DNA of 64,000 nucleotides from Tetracladium setigerum (lineage: Eukaryota > Ascomycota > Leotiomycetes > Helotiales). Made by a program: the position numbers and the translations under genes. Below are positions 9,066 to 21,572 of this stretch, piece by piece. Position 1 is the first letter of the stretch. Each line of letters starts with the position of its first letter. The notes below the pieces were generated by a model that ran no database searches, was not told the origin of the DNA, and saw nothing but the letters and a program-made list of their open reading frames with translations. The DNA lies in contig PZJY01000007.1 in NCBI GenBank assembly GCA_031472005.1, positions 930,001 through 994,000 of the forward strand. The letters are read 5' to 3'.

Positions 9066-11819
9066 ATGCCTGGAGAAATCATCGACAGGCCGAACCCTGG
9101 GGCAAAGTCGTCTCTTATCCCAGATGAGGTTCTATCATTGAGTGTGCAGCTCGATAAGTTGAACATCAGCGAAGCCGACTTAAAAGCCCTCGGCGACTTT
9201 CGGAGAGCCAGCAACTATATCGCAGCAGGTTTGTACCTCCATGCAAAAACGAATTTTAGTGACGTAGGAACTGAATGAGTACTGCAGCCATGATCTTCCT
9301 CTCAGATAACTCTCTGATGGAGAGAGACCTCACATTCGACGATATCAAACCACGGTTAGTTTAAATACTCCTCCATCCCAAACCCGTGTAAACCAGACTA
9401 ACGAATAATTTTACAGTCTACTTGGACATTGGGGAACATGCCCCGGTCTAACTCTCACTTACGCACATCTCAACTATCTCACCCGCATAAACGACATCAA
9501 CACAATCTTTGTCGTTGGCCCCGGCCATGGCGCGCCAGCAATCCTTGCCTCACTCTGGCTCGAGGGAAGTTTAGCAAAATTCTACCCCGAACACACAATG
9601 ACCAAAGCCGGCCTCCAAAAGCTCGTAACTGGATTTTCCACTCCAAAAGGATTTCCAAGTCACATTAACGCCGAAACACCCGGTGCAATCCACGAGGGTG
9701 GTGAACTAGGCTACGCTCTCTCGGTATCTTTCGGTGCTGTGATGGATAATCCAGATTTAATCGTGGCTTGTGTAGTTGGTGATGGTGAAGCCGAGAGTGG
9801 ACCAACAGCCACCGCATGGCATGCTGCTAAATACATTGACCCTGCCGAATCTGGTGCTGTCATTCCAATTGTGCATGTCAATGGTTTTAAGATCTCCGAG
9901 AGGACCATTTATGGATGTATGGACGACAAGGAGTTGGTCTGTCTTTTTACTGGTTATGGGTATCAGTGCAGGTTTGTGGAAGATTTGGAGGATATTGTGA
10001 GTCTCGATTCTTCCTTGTGTTGCAACCACAAGCTAATTTGCACAGGATCGCGACATGGCCACAAGCATGCAATGGGCATTAGATGAAATCCGCAAGATTC
10101 AAAAAGCTGCTCGATCTGGGAAGCCAATCATGAAACCCAGATGGCCTGTCATCATAATGCGCACACCAAAAGGTTGGAGCGGCCCCAAAAAAGTCGACGG
10201 CGAATTCGTCGAGGGCTCATTCCACTCCCACCAAGTCCCTCTTATGAAAGCCAAAACCGACAAAAACCACCTCGCTGATCTCCAAAAATGGCTTCTCTCC
10301 TACGGCCCCAAAGATCTCTTCACAGAAACAGGCGATGTAATCGATTCGATCAAAAGCATCATCCCCATCGACCCGGAAAAGCGACTTGGTCAACGGGCCG
10401 AAACTTACAAACACCACGAAGTTCTCGAGCTCCCCGACTGGCGAACATTCGGTGTTGAAAAAGGAAACGAAGAATCCTGCATGAAAGCCGTTGGTCGATT
10501 CCTTGATGAAACTTTGGTCAAGAACCCTAAATCCATGCGGATCTTCTCCCCCGACGAGCTCGAGAGCAACAAACTCGACGCCGTATTCGAACACACCGGC
10601 CGAAATTTCCAATGGGACGAGTTTTCCAACGCCAAGGGTGGCCGAGTTGTCGAGATCCTGAGCGAACATACTTGTCAAGGCTTTATGCAGGGATATACTC
10701 TGACAGGTCGAACGGCCATTTTCCCAAGTTATGAATCGTTCTTGGGTATTGTGCATACGATGATGGTGCAGTATACGAAGTTCAATAAGATGGCCATAGA
10801 GTCCGGGTGGAGGAAGGAGATCTCTTCGATTAATTATCTGGAGACGAGTACGTGGACACGACAGGAACATAATGGATTTTCGCATCAGAACCCATCCTTC
10901 ATCGGCGCGGTGCTCAATCTCAAAGCTTCCTCAGCACGAGTATACCTCCCACCCGATGCCGTAAGTCCCACCCTTCTATCCCCACCTCTCCTAACTCCCT
11001 CCTGACTCTACACTTCACACAATAAACTAACAAAAAGGCAAATAGAACACTTTTCTCTCCACAATCTCCCACTGCCTCCGCTCAACCAGCTATGTAAACT
11101 TAATGGTCGGCTCCAAACAACCGCAACCGGTCTTCCTCTCCCCAAAAGAAGCCGAATCACACTGTCAAGCCGGCGCCTCAATCTGGAAATTTGCCTCCGT
11201 CGATGACGGTCTCAACCCCGATGTAACACTTGTAGGAATCGGCTCTGAACTAACGTTTGAAGTCATCGTCGCAGCTTCCATTCTCCGGCGTCTCGCTCCT
11301 CATCTACGCGTACGTGTAGTTAACGTTACGGATTTGATGATTTTAGAAGCTGAGACGTTGCATCCACATTCCCTTACCAACGACGAATTCAGTGCCCTCT
11401 TCACGCCCGATAAAGCAATCCACATCAACTACCATGGCTACGCAAACGAAATCCGCGGCCTGCTCTTCGGCCGCAGAAACCTCGATCGCGTAACGATAGA
11501 ATGTTATCGCGAAGAAGGCAGCACAACGACGCCATTCGACATGATGTTGCGAAACCATGTATCTCGCTACCACGTCTGTGAAGCTGCAATCAGAGGTGCG
11601 GCAAAAGTCAATGAGAAGGTGGCAAGTGAGATGGTGGGGTTGTTGGCGGAGGTAAGGCATCAGGCGAAGAAGGTGCATGATTATATTTTGGAGGCGGGAA
11701 TGGATCCTGAGGGGACGTACGATGTGCCTGAGTTTGAGGGGACGGTCTTTGCCAAGGGAGCTAAAGGGGACGGTAAGGACGGCAAGAAGGGAAAGGAGGA
11801 TGGGTTTTTTGTCAACTAA
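9066..11819 (+). CDS. xfp: Xylulose-5-phosphate/fructose-6-phosphate phosphoketolase
   Basis: Thiamine-diphosphate enzyme that cleaves xylulose 5-phosphate (and often fructose 6-phosphate) with phosphate to acetyl phosphate plus an aldose phosphate, feeding acetate kinase. Five exons: 9066-9228, 9288-9354, 9417-9996, 10046-10960 and 11046-11819. The introns are 49-85 bp with GT-AG ends, and a GACTAAC branch site is visible in the second. All phases agree and give 832 residues, normal for the family. Signatures are LLGHWGTCPGL, GPGHGAPA (about residue 109), HEGGELGYALS, the ThDP motif GDGEAESGPTATAWH (about 198), TPKGWSGP, SHQVP, LEILSEHTCQGFMQGY-type segments and INYHGYANEIRGL. The C-terminal tail is a Lys/Gly-rich extension. 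No frameshift is seen. Confidence 0.96.
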
Positions 11820-12055
11820 AATGTGGATTTGTGGATTTGGAAGGGTTGGAGTTTGTTTAGATGGAAGTAAGTGAATCTTCCAACATTGAAGACATGATTT
11901 AAATATAACTCCTAATAGATTGTGCACTGGACGTAATGTTTATGAAAGCCAATTGAATGTACGCGCATGAAATTTTGTGTATCCAGCGTCTTGATTTCGC
12001 GTCTCCTTATCGCCAAAATGTTTCTTACAAGTTAAAATAAACGCTATTATGCTAA

Positions 12056-13654
12056 CTACATAACGTTACAGGCCGCCATTGTGGCACCAAAGGCAGCGAC
12101 TTGGAAGACGGCTCCAATGACACCAGCACCAGCACCAATTCGACTCACTGTGCTGTCAATTTTATGCTTGCGGATAGCATCGGATTTATCGATAGCTGCA
12201 ATTTCTTGCTTGAATTTGTTTTCTTGTTCTTGAATCTTCGCTTTCTCGGCATTAGTGGCCTTTCCTTCTGAATTATCAGACCGCTGAGGAAGAGGCACCG
12301 CAGCATCTACGGGCTCTCTTCTGCTTGGGGTTTGAATAGCTTCATCAGAACTGCGATATGCCGGAGGTGGCCCATTTGGACTTGAATATTGTGGAGGTCC
12401 GCTGCTTGAATTCCAAAGCCGTGAGGTCGTAGTTTCTGAACTGTAATGTCGTAAAGGTTGTGGCTGAAAATCGAAATCATCTCTGCGTGGGCGCCTCCGC
12501 TGTTGGTGATCTGGACTCCAGTACTCCTCAGGTAGCCGTGGACGAGAGTTCCGACCTGATGGATGTGATCGAGCCTCCAAATCCTTCAGACGCTGGGATT
12601 TCTGCATCTTGATGTTTTCACTCTTTGATTGTGCTTCGCGAAGCATTGTCAAGTTCTCCTGCAGCCTACTCATAGCTCGTAGGTGTAACTTTTCCGTGCC
12701 CTCTCGAATGTCGTGAAGAGACCTTTCTGACATATGAAGTCTCGATTCCATGTCAACCCGCCTTGATTTGGCTGCCTGGGCTAGGTCCTTACGATTTGTC
12801 GTTGTTATTTTTGCCATCAGATCTTTTGCATCGGCCAGTTCTGTTTTGTATCTCTCCTTTACGCTCAGAAGGTCCTTCTGTAGCTCAAGACCAACTTCTG
12901 TTTCACAGAGGGGCTTCCGCTCTACCATCATCTCTCGTTGAATGGCTAGAGTCTTTCGTTGCGCATTCTGAATGATATGATCGCAAGCAATCAGTGCAGA
13001 TTGTCGGTCGTTGTGGAATCGGAAGCTTTTAGCTCCATTGGCAACGATTTGTCCCCAGAACTCATCACACGATACCAGCTCTTTCTCTCTCTCCTCCGCA
13101 ATCTGCAAATCTTCTTTATCCCACATACTTGATCCTAGAAGGATCAAGGACTCCGCTTGGGCTCCACATAGTTTTCGGACCACATTCAAGCTCTTCAATG
13201 CTGAGTTCTGGAGTCGCGGGGCACTGATCGGGTGCAAATACACGATCCCACTAAGTCGTATCCCAGATGAGAAGGTGGAGTTAAGGCAGTCTGCGATGTC
13301 TTCGACAAGTGGTAAATCAGATTCAGGTCTCCCATCGAAACCTGGGGTGTCGATGATTTGCACCACCTTGCCGTTTCGTTCGAACCTGAAAGGTTCAATG
13401 ATCTTGGTACCTTAGTATCAGTCAATAGCTGCCAAAGTGGAAGGTAGCACTCGTCCAACCGTACATGCTTGTAATCCGTGTCCAACTTCGACTTCCTGAT
13501 TGCTGCACTTTGTCACAAATGTGCTCTTTCCGCTGCCCGTCGTGCCTAATACTGCGATAACGATATCAGAAGGACTGATGCACTGGTTAGCCGGTAGGTA
13601 TCTTCCTAAAAGTTTGTAATTTAACACGGTACGCTACCTTATCATTGAATCCAT
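12056..13654 (-). CDS. P-loop GTPase with coiled coil and Gly/Ala-rich C-terminus (function unknown)
   Basis: Modelled with three exons: 13654-13638, 13574-13465 and 13410-12056, giving 493 residues. The 17-nt first exon is the least certain part. G1 is GTTGSGKST (about residues 16-24) and G3 is DTPGFD (about 63-68). The canonical NKxD is replaced by SSMWDK. After the G domain come about 150 residues of predicted coiled coil, a Pro/Ser/Arg-rich linker, and a final hydrophobic segment with small-residue spacing (GAGAGVIGAVFQ...). The fold resembles AIG1/GIMA-like or septin-like GTPases annotated in fungi only as G-domain proteins. It faces a divergent paralogue at 14216 across a 561-bp gap. 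Both share an intron at the same codon, just before the SCT/ACT switch motif, so they arose by duplication. The cellular role is unknown. Confidence 0.8.
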
Positions 13655-14215
13655 GATCAACATCAACGGGTTTTGTGAGTTTGGTGAACCCAATAATCAA
13701 CTTTCAGAACCGTGTATTCAAATCGTTGAACGCTGCCAATTGCCAACTGCCACCTTGTCTCTCCAAGTTCTACGATCAGCGAGGATCTGGACCACGCCTC
13801 GTCTTCGCCGTGCAGTTATCAAAGCTGCATCTGAGAGCGAAAGCGTACATACAGTATGCACCGCTGCCTCACAGTGGACATGGATTTGATTGGTGCACTC
13901 CGGCCTAGAACAACCACTATATCCGCTCAAGGAGGGTGGGATGAGGCTCAGTGAACGGTAGCGATGCAACATTCCCATCACATGAGCAGGATTTATCGCA
14001 GGACTACTGGTGCTTTATGCACATCTTGGCCAAGAAAACACTCAGCCTGATATTCTCCTAGCCCAAGGCAGTTTTACAACACAACACATTAAACATAGCA
14101 ATGCCCACCCACCAGAGAGCCGCCCTGAGACTACTCTCCGTCATATCATCAAGTTTCTTGATATCCACCAGTTTCATCCCCTATAGCAAAGGATCAAGCT
14201 TTACTTTCCATAACT
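13655..14215. other. Shared divergent promoter of the two GTPase paralogues
   Basis: 561 bp between the two start codons. Short open frames in it show no homology I recognise. Because the two genes are paralogues read in opposite directions, this interval could co-regulate them. No specific site is identified. Confidence 0.5.
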
Positions 14216-16054
14216 ATGTCTGGATCTAATTATGCTCAATCTGAACCATGGAACTATCGACCTGGATCATCGATAAATCGATCAGCTGGACCGTCAATTG
14301 ACCCAGCTAGACGACCGCAAGGCCCCCTCCACTACCCCCCAAATACTTTCCTCCGCAAAGTAGTGAATTCTCGTCTGGCGGTCGCCATGGTTTAAATAGG
14401 GGGGAACATGAGGACCAGGAAGATGAAGATGAGGAAGATGAGGACGATGGAGATGGAGTCTTCTTGGATAGTGACATAAATTCGCGGCATGGAAACGGCA
14501 AGACAACAAACTATTCAGAACATCAGTCAGCATCTTCCAAGAACCGGCGTGACAGCTGGAAACGATTTTCCGAGCAGCAACGAGCAAAGAGCCCAACCGA
14601 TCATGTGTATGACGCTCCAAAGAACTCGACCCGAAATACTCACAGCCTGAACGCAAATTATGAGCCGAATTCGAAGCCATCCGGTACATCCCGGCCGCAG
14701 AAAAGGGTTTTGATTGCAATATTTGGAATGACTGGTACGGGGAAGACCACACTGATAAAACAACTCGCTGGGGATGCTGCTGGACATTTAGTAATCGGAA
14801 ACCACTTGAAGTCCTGTCAGTTACAATCTGTGTAATTTTTGTGACAGGCACGCTAAATCTTTACGTCAGGTACCCAGGAAATTTCTACTGTCAATTGCCG
14901 CATTGCTGGACATGAAGTCACACTTGTCGATACGCCTGGCTTTGACGACACCGACAGATCGGACACGGATATTCTGTCACTGATTGCAACATGGCTAGAG
15001 ACTTCTTACGAGGTATTTAATTGAGACACAATGCAACTGTCACTTACTAACGAGAAATTCAAACTAGCAAAACACCTTGCTGTCAGGTATCTTGTATCTC
15101 CATCGGATTACTGACAATCGGATGTTAGGCTCGTCTGTGAAGAATCTGAGACTGTTCCGTAAACTATGCGGCGACGAGAACATGTCAAAGGTCTCCTTGG
15201 TGACGACTATGTGGGGCAAGGTTTCAAGAGCAGATGGAGAACGCCGCGAACAAGAGCTTTGTGGCCCGGAGGGGTTTTGGAAACTTCTGATCGGTGGGGG
15301 AGCTTCCGTCAAACGGCACGATAACTCTGTCAATTCTGCAGTCAATCTGGTCGTAGATATGCTAGATAATGAGCCGTCTACTGTCAAACTACAAGAAGAG
15401 GTGGTGAGCGGTAAACGACTTGTTGACACAGCGGCTGGTGCGGAAATCAACGAGGAGATTCAAAAGCTGAGAAAGGTCCACGAACAAGACCTTGAAGAAG
15501 TCCGAAGAATGATGTTTCAAGCTATGAAAGATGGTAAGTAATATTTATCATCTGATTGACGTTTTCAGATTATAGCCAGAGCACGCTAACATTTCGCAGA
15601 TAACAAAGCCCTACAAGCGAGTCTAAAGTCGGAAAATCGACGATTGATACAGAAAATAGAGCAACAAGCAATCGACCAGCAAAATCTCCAACAATTTCGA
15701 ATACAGAAACTAGAAAAGCAAATAGCGGAGCAGGCAAAACAATTGAGACTGGACTCAATAAAACGCAGGTTCGATAGGGCGGCCAAAAAAATACAAGAGA
15801 TCAACGACGAGTTTTACTACATGCATAGCGACGACGTGTATGATGAGATGAAGATGATCAATAGCGACGGCAAGCGAGATTTCCACTACAAAAAAATCAG
15901 GCACCGTAACTGCGGAACCTACTGCCTAGTGTTTGATTTTGGCAAAGACGAACATGTAGGGAACTGTCTGGAATGTTTGCTGGTGTTTCAGCCTTCCCCA
16001 TCGACCTGGTCGGCCGGATCTTGGAGATGCTGTCGAAATGGCAAGGAACATTGA
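14216..16054 (+). CDS. P-loop GTPase paralogue with acidic N-terminus and coiled coil
   Basis: Modelled with exons 14216-14292, 14361-14815, 14870-15012, 15068-15533 and 15600-16054 (531 residues). G1 is GMTGTGKTT (about residues 148-156) and G3 is DTPGFD (about 198-203). The region LSGILYLHRITDNRM matches LSGIVYLHPISAPRL of the neighbour, and the G4 position reads TMWGK. It has a longer, acidic, Asp/Glu-rich N-terminus than its paralogue and a Gln/Lys-rich coiled coil at the end. Two parts are uncertain. The first intron (14293-14360) could instead be a one-base loss in the C6 run 14335-14340. The C-terminus after the A7 run 15890-15896 reads unnaturally and would end soon after in another frame. 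It lacks the Gly/Ala-rich end of its partner. Function unknown. Confidence 0.72.
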
Positions 16055-18053
16055 AATCGAACCACTCGAGGCTCCTCACAACGTGGACAATATGGTTCCT
16101 AGGGAGACAAGAGATAACAAATGTCATTATTACCTTTGCATGATGATGTATGTAGGTGTGGATAGTAAGAACTAAAATATAATTACCATGGCCGGTAAAT
16201 AATTTGAGAGGGTAAGGAAAGACTACCTGCCTACCTATTCGTGGAAAGCAACGGTTTATAGTAGAAGGGTAAGCAGTCACCGATGACTTTGATGCAGTAT
16301 GTTAATAAGAAGAAGCGATACCAGGATCCATGTTCACCAAATTCTTCCCTACCTCGTTACAGTACACCATACTCATATCAGTACATAAACAGCGCCTTCC
16401 ACTCTCCAGCAGCCTGCTCATCATCATCATAATCGTCATCAATAAAACACCATCACGCCCTCACTTCCTGTCATTCGATGCCAAAAGTGCAATCAATAAA
16501 TTCTAACAAGAGGTAAAATGAGATGACTAGTAAATACCTATTGAAGCTACATGGCCATCAGTTTAGTTATTTGCAGGAAAAAATAAAATCAATTCTAGTT
16601 GTGTCTGACTAACTGACCGACCGACTGACTGACTGACTGACTGCCTGCCTGACCGATCGATTGTTCTTGACGACCGTTCACACACCCCACCACAACACAA
16701 CCCACAACCCATAACCCACACCATCACAACCCGCTTCTTCCCCCCCCAAAAGCAAGCGGGGCCTTTTAAATACATAAATTGATTGGTTCGGTCCGGTCCG
16801 ATCTGGTCCATCTATTGGAACGTCGAGGGAATTTCTTCAGCTAGAGCTACAGTAGTCTTGTTCTCTCCATGCACACTTCGGTTAGGCTCGCATGAGAGAG
16901 AAGAAGAAGAAGAAACATGACAAACACAAAACCAACAACACAGCAACGAACAAAATCATAGTGAATGGGGACTTACCTATCTTGCCTAGCTAGGTACCTA
17001 CAGTACCTATGTCCCTAGGTACTTTTATAACCAAATTAAATACTAGAACTTAACTCAACTCAACTCAGTATAATGTGCTATATCGTACCTTGCCGCTCCA
17101 AAACTTCTCAGCCTATTGACTACCGTAACCTAACAGAAATAAGACGACCAAGAAGAGAGACGACCAAGAAACAAACCTCGGAAGCGAAAGGGGTTTTTGC
17201 AGCTGGGGAGGGGGAGGGGGATAAAATGCCCAAGTTTACAAAAGGAGACGACACAGCATTTCAAAAAGACAGACAGATAGATAAAGCCCAAAGCAGTGAA
17301 TATCTCAGGCAAGTAAAGGTAGTGTGTGGTGAACAATTCAAGAAAACATGTTTTGAGAGGATATCTTTTTTCATTCCATTATTTGGATTTAATCTCCTTT
17401 AGTGGGCGGTGATACTACACCTCCAATCCGATAATGCATTTTTTTAAACCTGCTCAGAAAATGATACATAGGTATGGGATTTCTTCCTTCAATCTTTCAA
17501 TGCTTCTCCCAACCAACAATGAAGGTATGGTATATGCAACCCCAAAGACAAAGACTTGCCTCGTGCCAATATCCTTCAACAACCAAAAAAAATATGCACC
17601 ACACCGCCAAAGCTGTTAAACAATAATGATTACAATCAATCCAATCGATACAAGAAACATTACAGCAGCCCTGTCGCTTGCTCCCTCCAATGTGTAATGC
17701 CTTTTGAAAACCCAGATGAAGCGAGGAGAAAAATGCCATCGCATGCAGAAGAGCAACAATAAATGCCACCGTGGCCAAAAAAACACCTCAAAACAATACC
17801 AAAGGTGTATTGCAGGTGTGGAAACAAGAAAGGTTTGTCTCAAAAACTCCAAATCAAACCCTCGATTTCGATGTAGTCGAGGCAAATGATTGTATGATCC
17901 CCAAAGCCCGTAAAATGCTGCAATACAAAGGAGTGAATCCCCGCTAAAACGCGCAATCAAATGCAAATAATGCCCCAACAGACTTGATAATGACTAATTC
18001 AAGTTCTCTTTTTCGTTGTCGTAATCCTTTCTTCTTCTTTCTTCTTCTTCCTC
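16055..18053. other. Intergenic region between convergent genes
   Basis: About 2 kb between the 3' ends of the second GTPase and the coiled-coil protein gene. It contains a GACT/GACC tetranucleotide repeat (16605-16662), a cluster of GGTACCTA/CCTAGGTAC-type palindromic words near 16985-17030, and A-rich tracts. No gene is supported. Confidence 0.6.
16605..16662. repeat. Tetranucleotide repeat (GACT/GACC/GCCT)
   Basis: An imperfect run of the unit GACT with GACC and GCCT variants, non-coding, in the convergent intergenic region. Confidence 0.85.
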
Positions 18054-21000
18054 TTACGACGAGAGAGTGGCGAATCGTCCTTCAAAGGCACGAACCTTTT
18101 CTTCTTCAATCGTCTTCTGTAATCTTCTCGTCTCGCGAACTGCTTCTTCGCGCTCATTCTGAAGTTCCATCACTTCAATCTGTGCGATGTTCATACGTCC
18201 GACGACTTCCTCCATTTCCTTGTCGGCATCAACAAGAGCAGCTTCGAGCTCAATGACTCGCTGCTTGAGGAAATCCATCTTGGAATCTTCCGAGACCGTC
18301 ATGGCTCTGCCGGATGTGGTGGACAAGATCCTGGGAGTCTTGCCAGAGTTGGAGAACAAGGGTGTAATTGGCGACTTTGGTCCAAAGGCGCGTGGGGAAC
18401 GAAGTCCATCCTTCATACGCTGAAGCTGGACATTGTGGCCCTCTCGAAGATCTCGAAGTTCCTCCTCGTGAGCCGAGATCTTCTCCTCCGAAGTTTGCTG
18501 CGCGGTTACGAGCTTATCTTCCAGCAACTTGAGTTTGGCCTGCATCTGCATGATCTTCTGGCCGTTGGACCTTTGTTCCTTGTCACCACGCTCAATCGTC
18601 TCCGAAAGTCTTTGTCGAAGAGTTGAGTTGGTCTCAAGTTGTTGTCGAACTTGAACGGCAAGTTCCTCAACTCGCTTCGCAGAGTCACGAAGCGAATCGG
18701 CCAAGACCGTCTCCTCACCCACGTGTTTCTTCTCTGTTTGTCGAAGGGAATCGGATTGCTCTCGAAGCGAATTGGCTTCTTGTTGAGCGAGATTGCGCTC
18801 AGAAACAGCGTCAGCCAGACTTTGCTCAAGCTCTTGCATAGCTCGTAGAGTATCGGCATCCTGTGGGCTCGAGGACTCCAAGCTCTTGATACGCTCCAGA
18901 GATGTGACATAGGCGCTTTGTAGATCCTTGTAGGCCCGTTCAAGTGACTCGGATGTGACATGGCTGCTACCAGGTCGTGATGCGGTGCTGGGACGTCTCT
19001 CGGTTGGGATCAAGATGTCATTTTCCTGAAGAAGACTGCGCAGAGAGCCAATCTCTTGCTCTGCACGGTCCAAGTCCATCTTCAATCCACTCAGACCCTT
19101 TTCGCACTGCCATTTCTGTTCAATGGCCTCTTCGGCACGACGTCGTAGGACATTAATCTCTTCGCGGAGGTTAGCGACTTCTCTGTCGTATCCGATCCTT
19201 CCAGGTGCAGTGGAGAGTGCCCGATCGCGTTCAGCTTCGAGTTGACGAATTTTCTTTTGGTTCTCACGGTTCTGGTGCTCTTGACGCTCCAGCAAGCTCT
19301 TCAACGCTCGGTGTAGCGCATCCCGTTGCTCTTCAACGTCCTTGACTCGCTCAGCCAGCGCATCTCTGGATTCTGTAGTTTTTACTGAAGCAGATCGTCC
19401 GAGTCCTTGAGATGGTGGTCGAGACCTTGGTGCACCGCTGTGCCCAGCGACAGAACTCGACCTCGATAATCCAAAAGACTTTCTCTCTACCCTAGGGCCA
19501 ACATCCTCCGAAATTCTGTTGAACTTCTTCAACTGTTGCAATGAAGCGTTCTCAGTCTTGAGGGTTTGTAACTCCTGCTGCATCTTGGTTTGCTCATAGG
19601 TAAGTTTCTCATGTTCAGCAGCTTGGGCCTCGAGTCCTTCGACGCGAGCTCGAAGTTGTGGAACAATTTCGTCTCGGAGATTGTCACGCTCATTGTGGGA
19701 GCTTCGTAGGTCGCTTTTGAGTGCCGTGAGTAGGTCCTCGAAATTGTCCTTCACCTGTCGCTCCTCGGCTAGCCGGCGTCGAAGATCTTCGCATGTTGCT
19801 TCCAGGTCTCTTAATCGTCCACTCGCATCAAGCGAGTTCATCGACGCAAGATCAGCCTGCTGGGAATTAGTACGTGAATTGGCCCGGACTTCGGAGAGAT
19901 CTACCTGTGAAGCCTTTTCCTCTAACTGCCGCACTTGGTTCTCGAAAAACTTTCGTCGCTGCCTCTCGTCCTGAATTTTATCTGTGAGTTCCAATTTCAT
20001 GTTGGCCTTGTCCTGTTCGGTCTTGCGAAGCATGCGGTCCAGCTCCTCCTGTTTTGAATCTGGTTCCCCATATCGTACCGAACTCGTCCCCGAGTCCGAG
20101 AAATAATCACTTGTTCTCTTGCCATTACCGGTTACTGGATTCTGTGCCTCTGCTTGTAACCTCTCGACCAAGTCCTCGAGGTCCATCTCGCGTCTGATAG
20201 AAGCTGCCAGCTCGGCGCTAATATCTTTCAATTCGTTCTCCATCTCTTCGATTTGTAGGGGCGTCGTGGGTGTTGCCAATGGCACTTGTAGATGTGCGGT
20301 TCCAAAATAACCACTTGTTGCGAAGTTTGCCTTGGGTATATCAATGGCGGTAGGGATAGCTCTTGTGATGTTCGTCCGGGATGCATCTGGGAGTGGGAGG
20401 TTCTCGTTGGAGGTGTTGGATGATGGTATGGGAGAAAAGTCCTTTTCGGATAATGAAGTCGTGGACGATGGCGGTGATGTATTACTGCCTGCGCCTCCCC
20501 AGCCGAAGAAGGAACCGAGCTTTGAAGCTCCTGGAGATTTCGGGGCTTTTTGTATTGTTGTATTAGAATCGTATGAGTCGTGAGAGTAGCTTCGTGACAG
20601 GGTATTAGGTGCATTAAGTTGGTGTGGAGGAGTAGGTTTGCTCGAGAAGATGGACATAGTCGAGTGCACGGGAGTCGTAGAGTTTGATTCTGTATCCCAT
20701 GTGTCTGCTGAGTATGATGTCGGTGTCAATGGAAAATCCTTGACCAAATCTGCATCGCTTGCGAAGGCAGAAATAGAGCGGTTCGTTTGACTTGGGACCG
20801 CAAGGTTCGGGCTGCTGGGCAATTGACTGGTTTGTGGGTTGGGTGACACTTGGTAGGATTGAGAGTCCGAAGTTTGTTCTGGCGTCAAAGCACTGTGATC
20901 GTTTGAGAAGCTGCCGGCAGGTATTAGCAAACGTTCGATGTGCGGACAATGTTTCAAGGGAGAGGAGGAGCAGCACATCATACCTCTGCGAATTGTTTCC

Positions 21001-21572
21001 TAGCGGTGGACGAGCAGCAGAGGGTGAAAAGGGTTTCGTCGAGGTCAAAGGGAACTCATAAAGCGTAGGGCTGTCGACGGAGTAGGGTCTCGAGAAGGTT
21101 TCTTCCGGGGGACCAAAGGAGAGAGGAGGTGTTCGCCCGAGGAGTACCTCGTTGCTAAGGGCGAGGCATTCACCGGTAGGGGCTTTCTCTTGACAGGAGA
21201 TGTTGACGATGTCGAGGAGGAGGTTGTCGAGAGGTTCGAAAAGGCGCGATCCCGGATAATGACCTGAGGGGGTGGTGTATCTGCTGTGGTCGTCGGTGGT
21301 GGTTCCGCAGGGCTATTATTCTGCAGAGTCTTGGTGGTATTATTATTGTGATTACTATGATTCGGAGGTGGGTGCGAATGTGGGTGTGGGTGTGGGTGGT
21401 TGTGTGGTGTGGTGGTGGGTAGATGGGATGAATCTGAGACGTTGTATGTGTGGGCGTACTGGATGCCAACTATCTCGACATCTGAGTCGTCTTCTTCCTC
21501 CTCTGATTCCTCGGGATGTGAGTAGAGAGGCAGCTGGGAATGTTGCTGGAGATGCTGAGGGAAGGCCATCAT
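18054..21572 (-). CDS. Large coiled-coil protein, Uso1/intracellular-transport-like (fungal family)
   Basis: The main exon 20910-18054 and the upstream exon 21572-20984 are joined by a 73-bp intron (GTATGA...CGGCAG), giving about 1148 residues. The N-terminal 260 residues are low-complexity with the conserved-looking blocks KRKPLPVNASPLATR and RPYSVDSPTLYEF. The remaining ~880 residues are almost continuous heptad-rich coiled coil interrupted by Ser/Arg-rich hinges. Fungal relatives are annotated as Uso1-like vesicle-tether or structural proteins; the function is inferred only. The two N-terminal blocks lie in different frames. Either one base is missing at the CCC of 21136-21138 (GGG on the coding strand) or a 59-bp intron (donor GTACTC) removes the region between them. 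The start is chosen at the first of two consecutive ATGs (21572). Confidence 0.8.
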
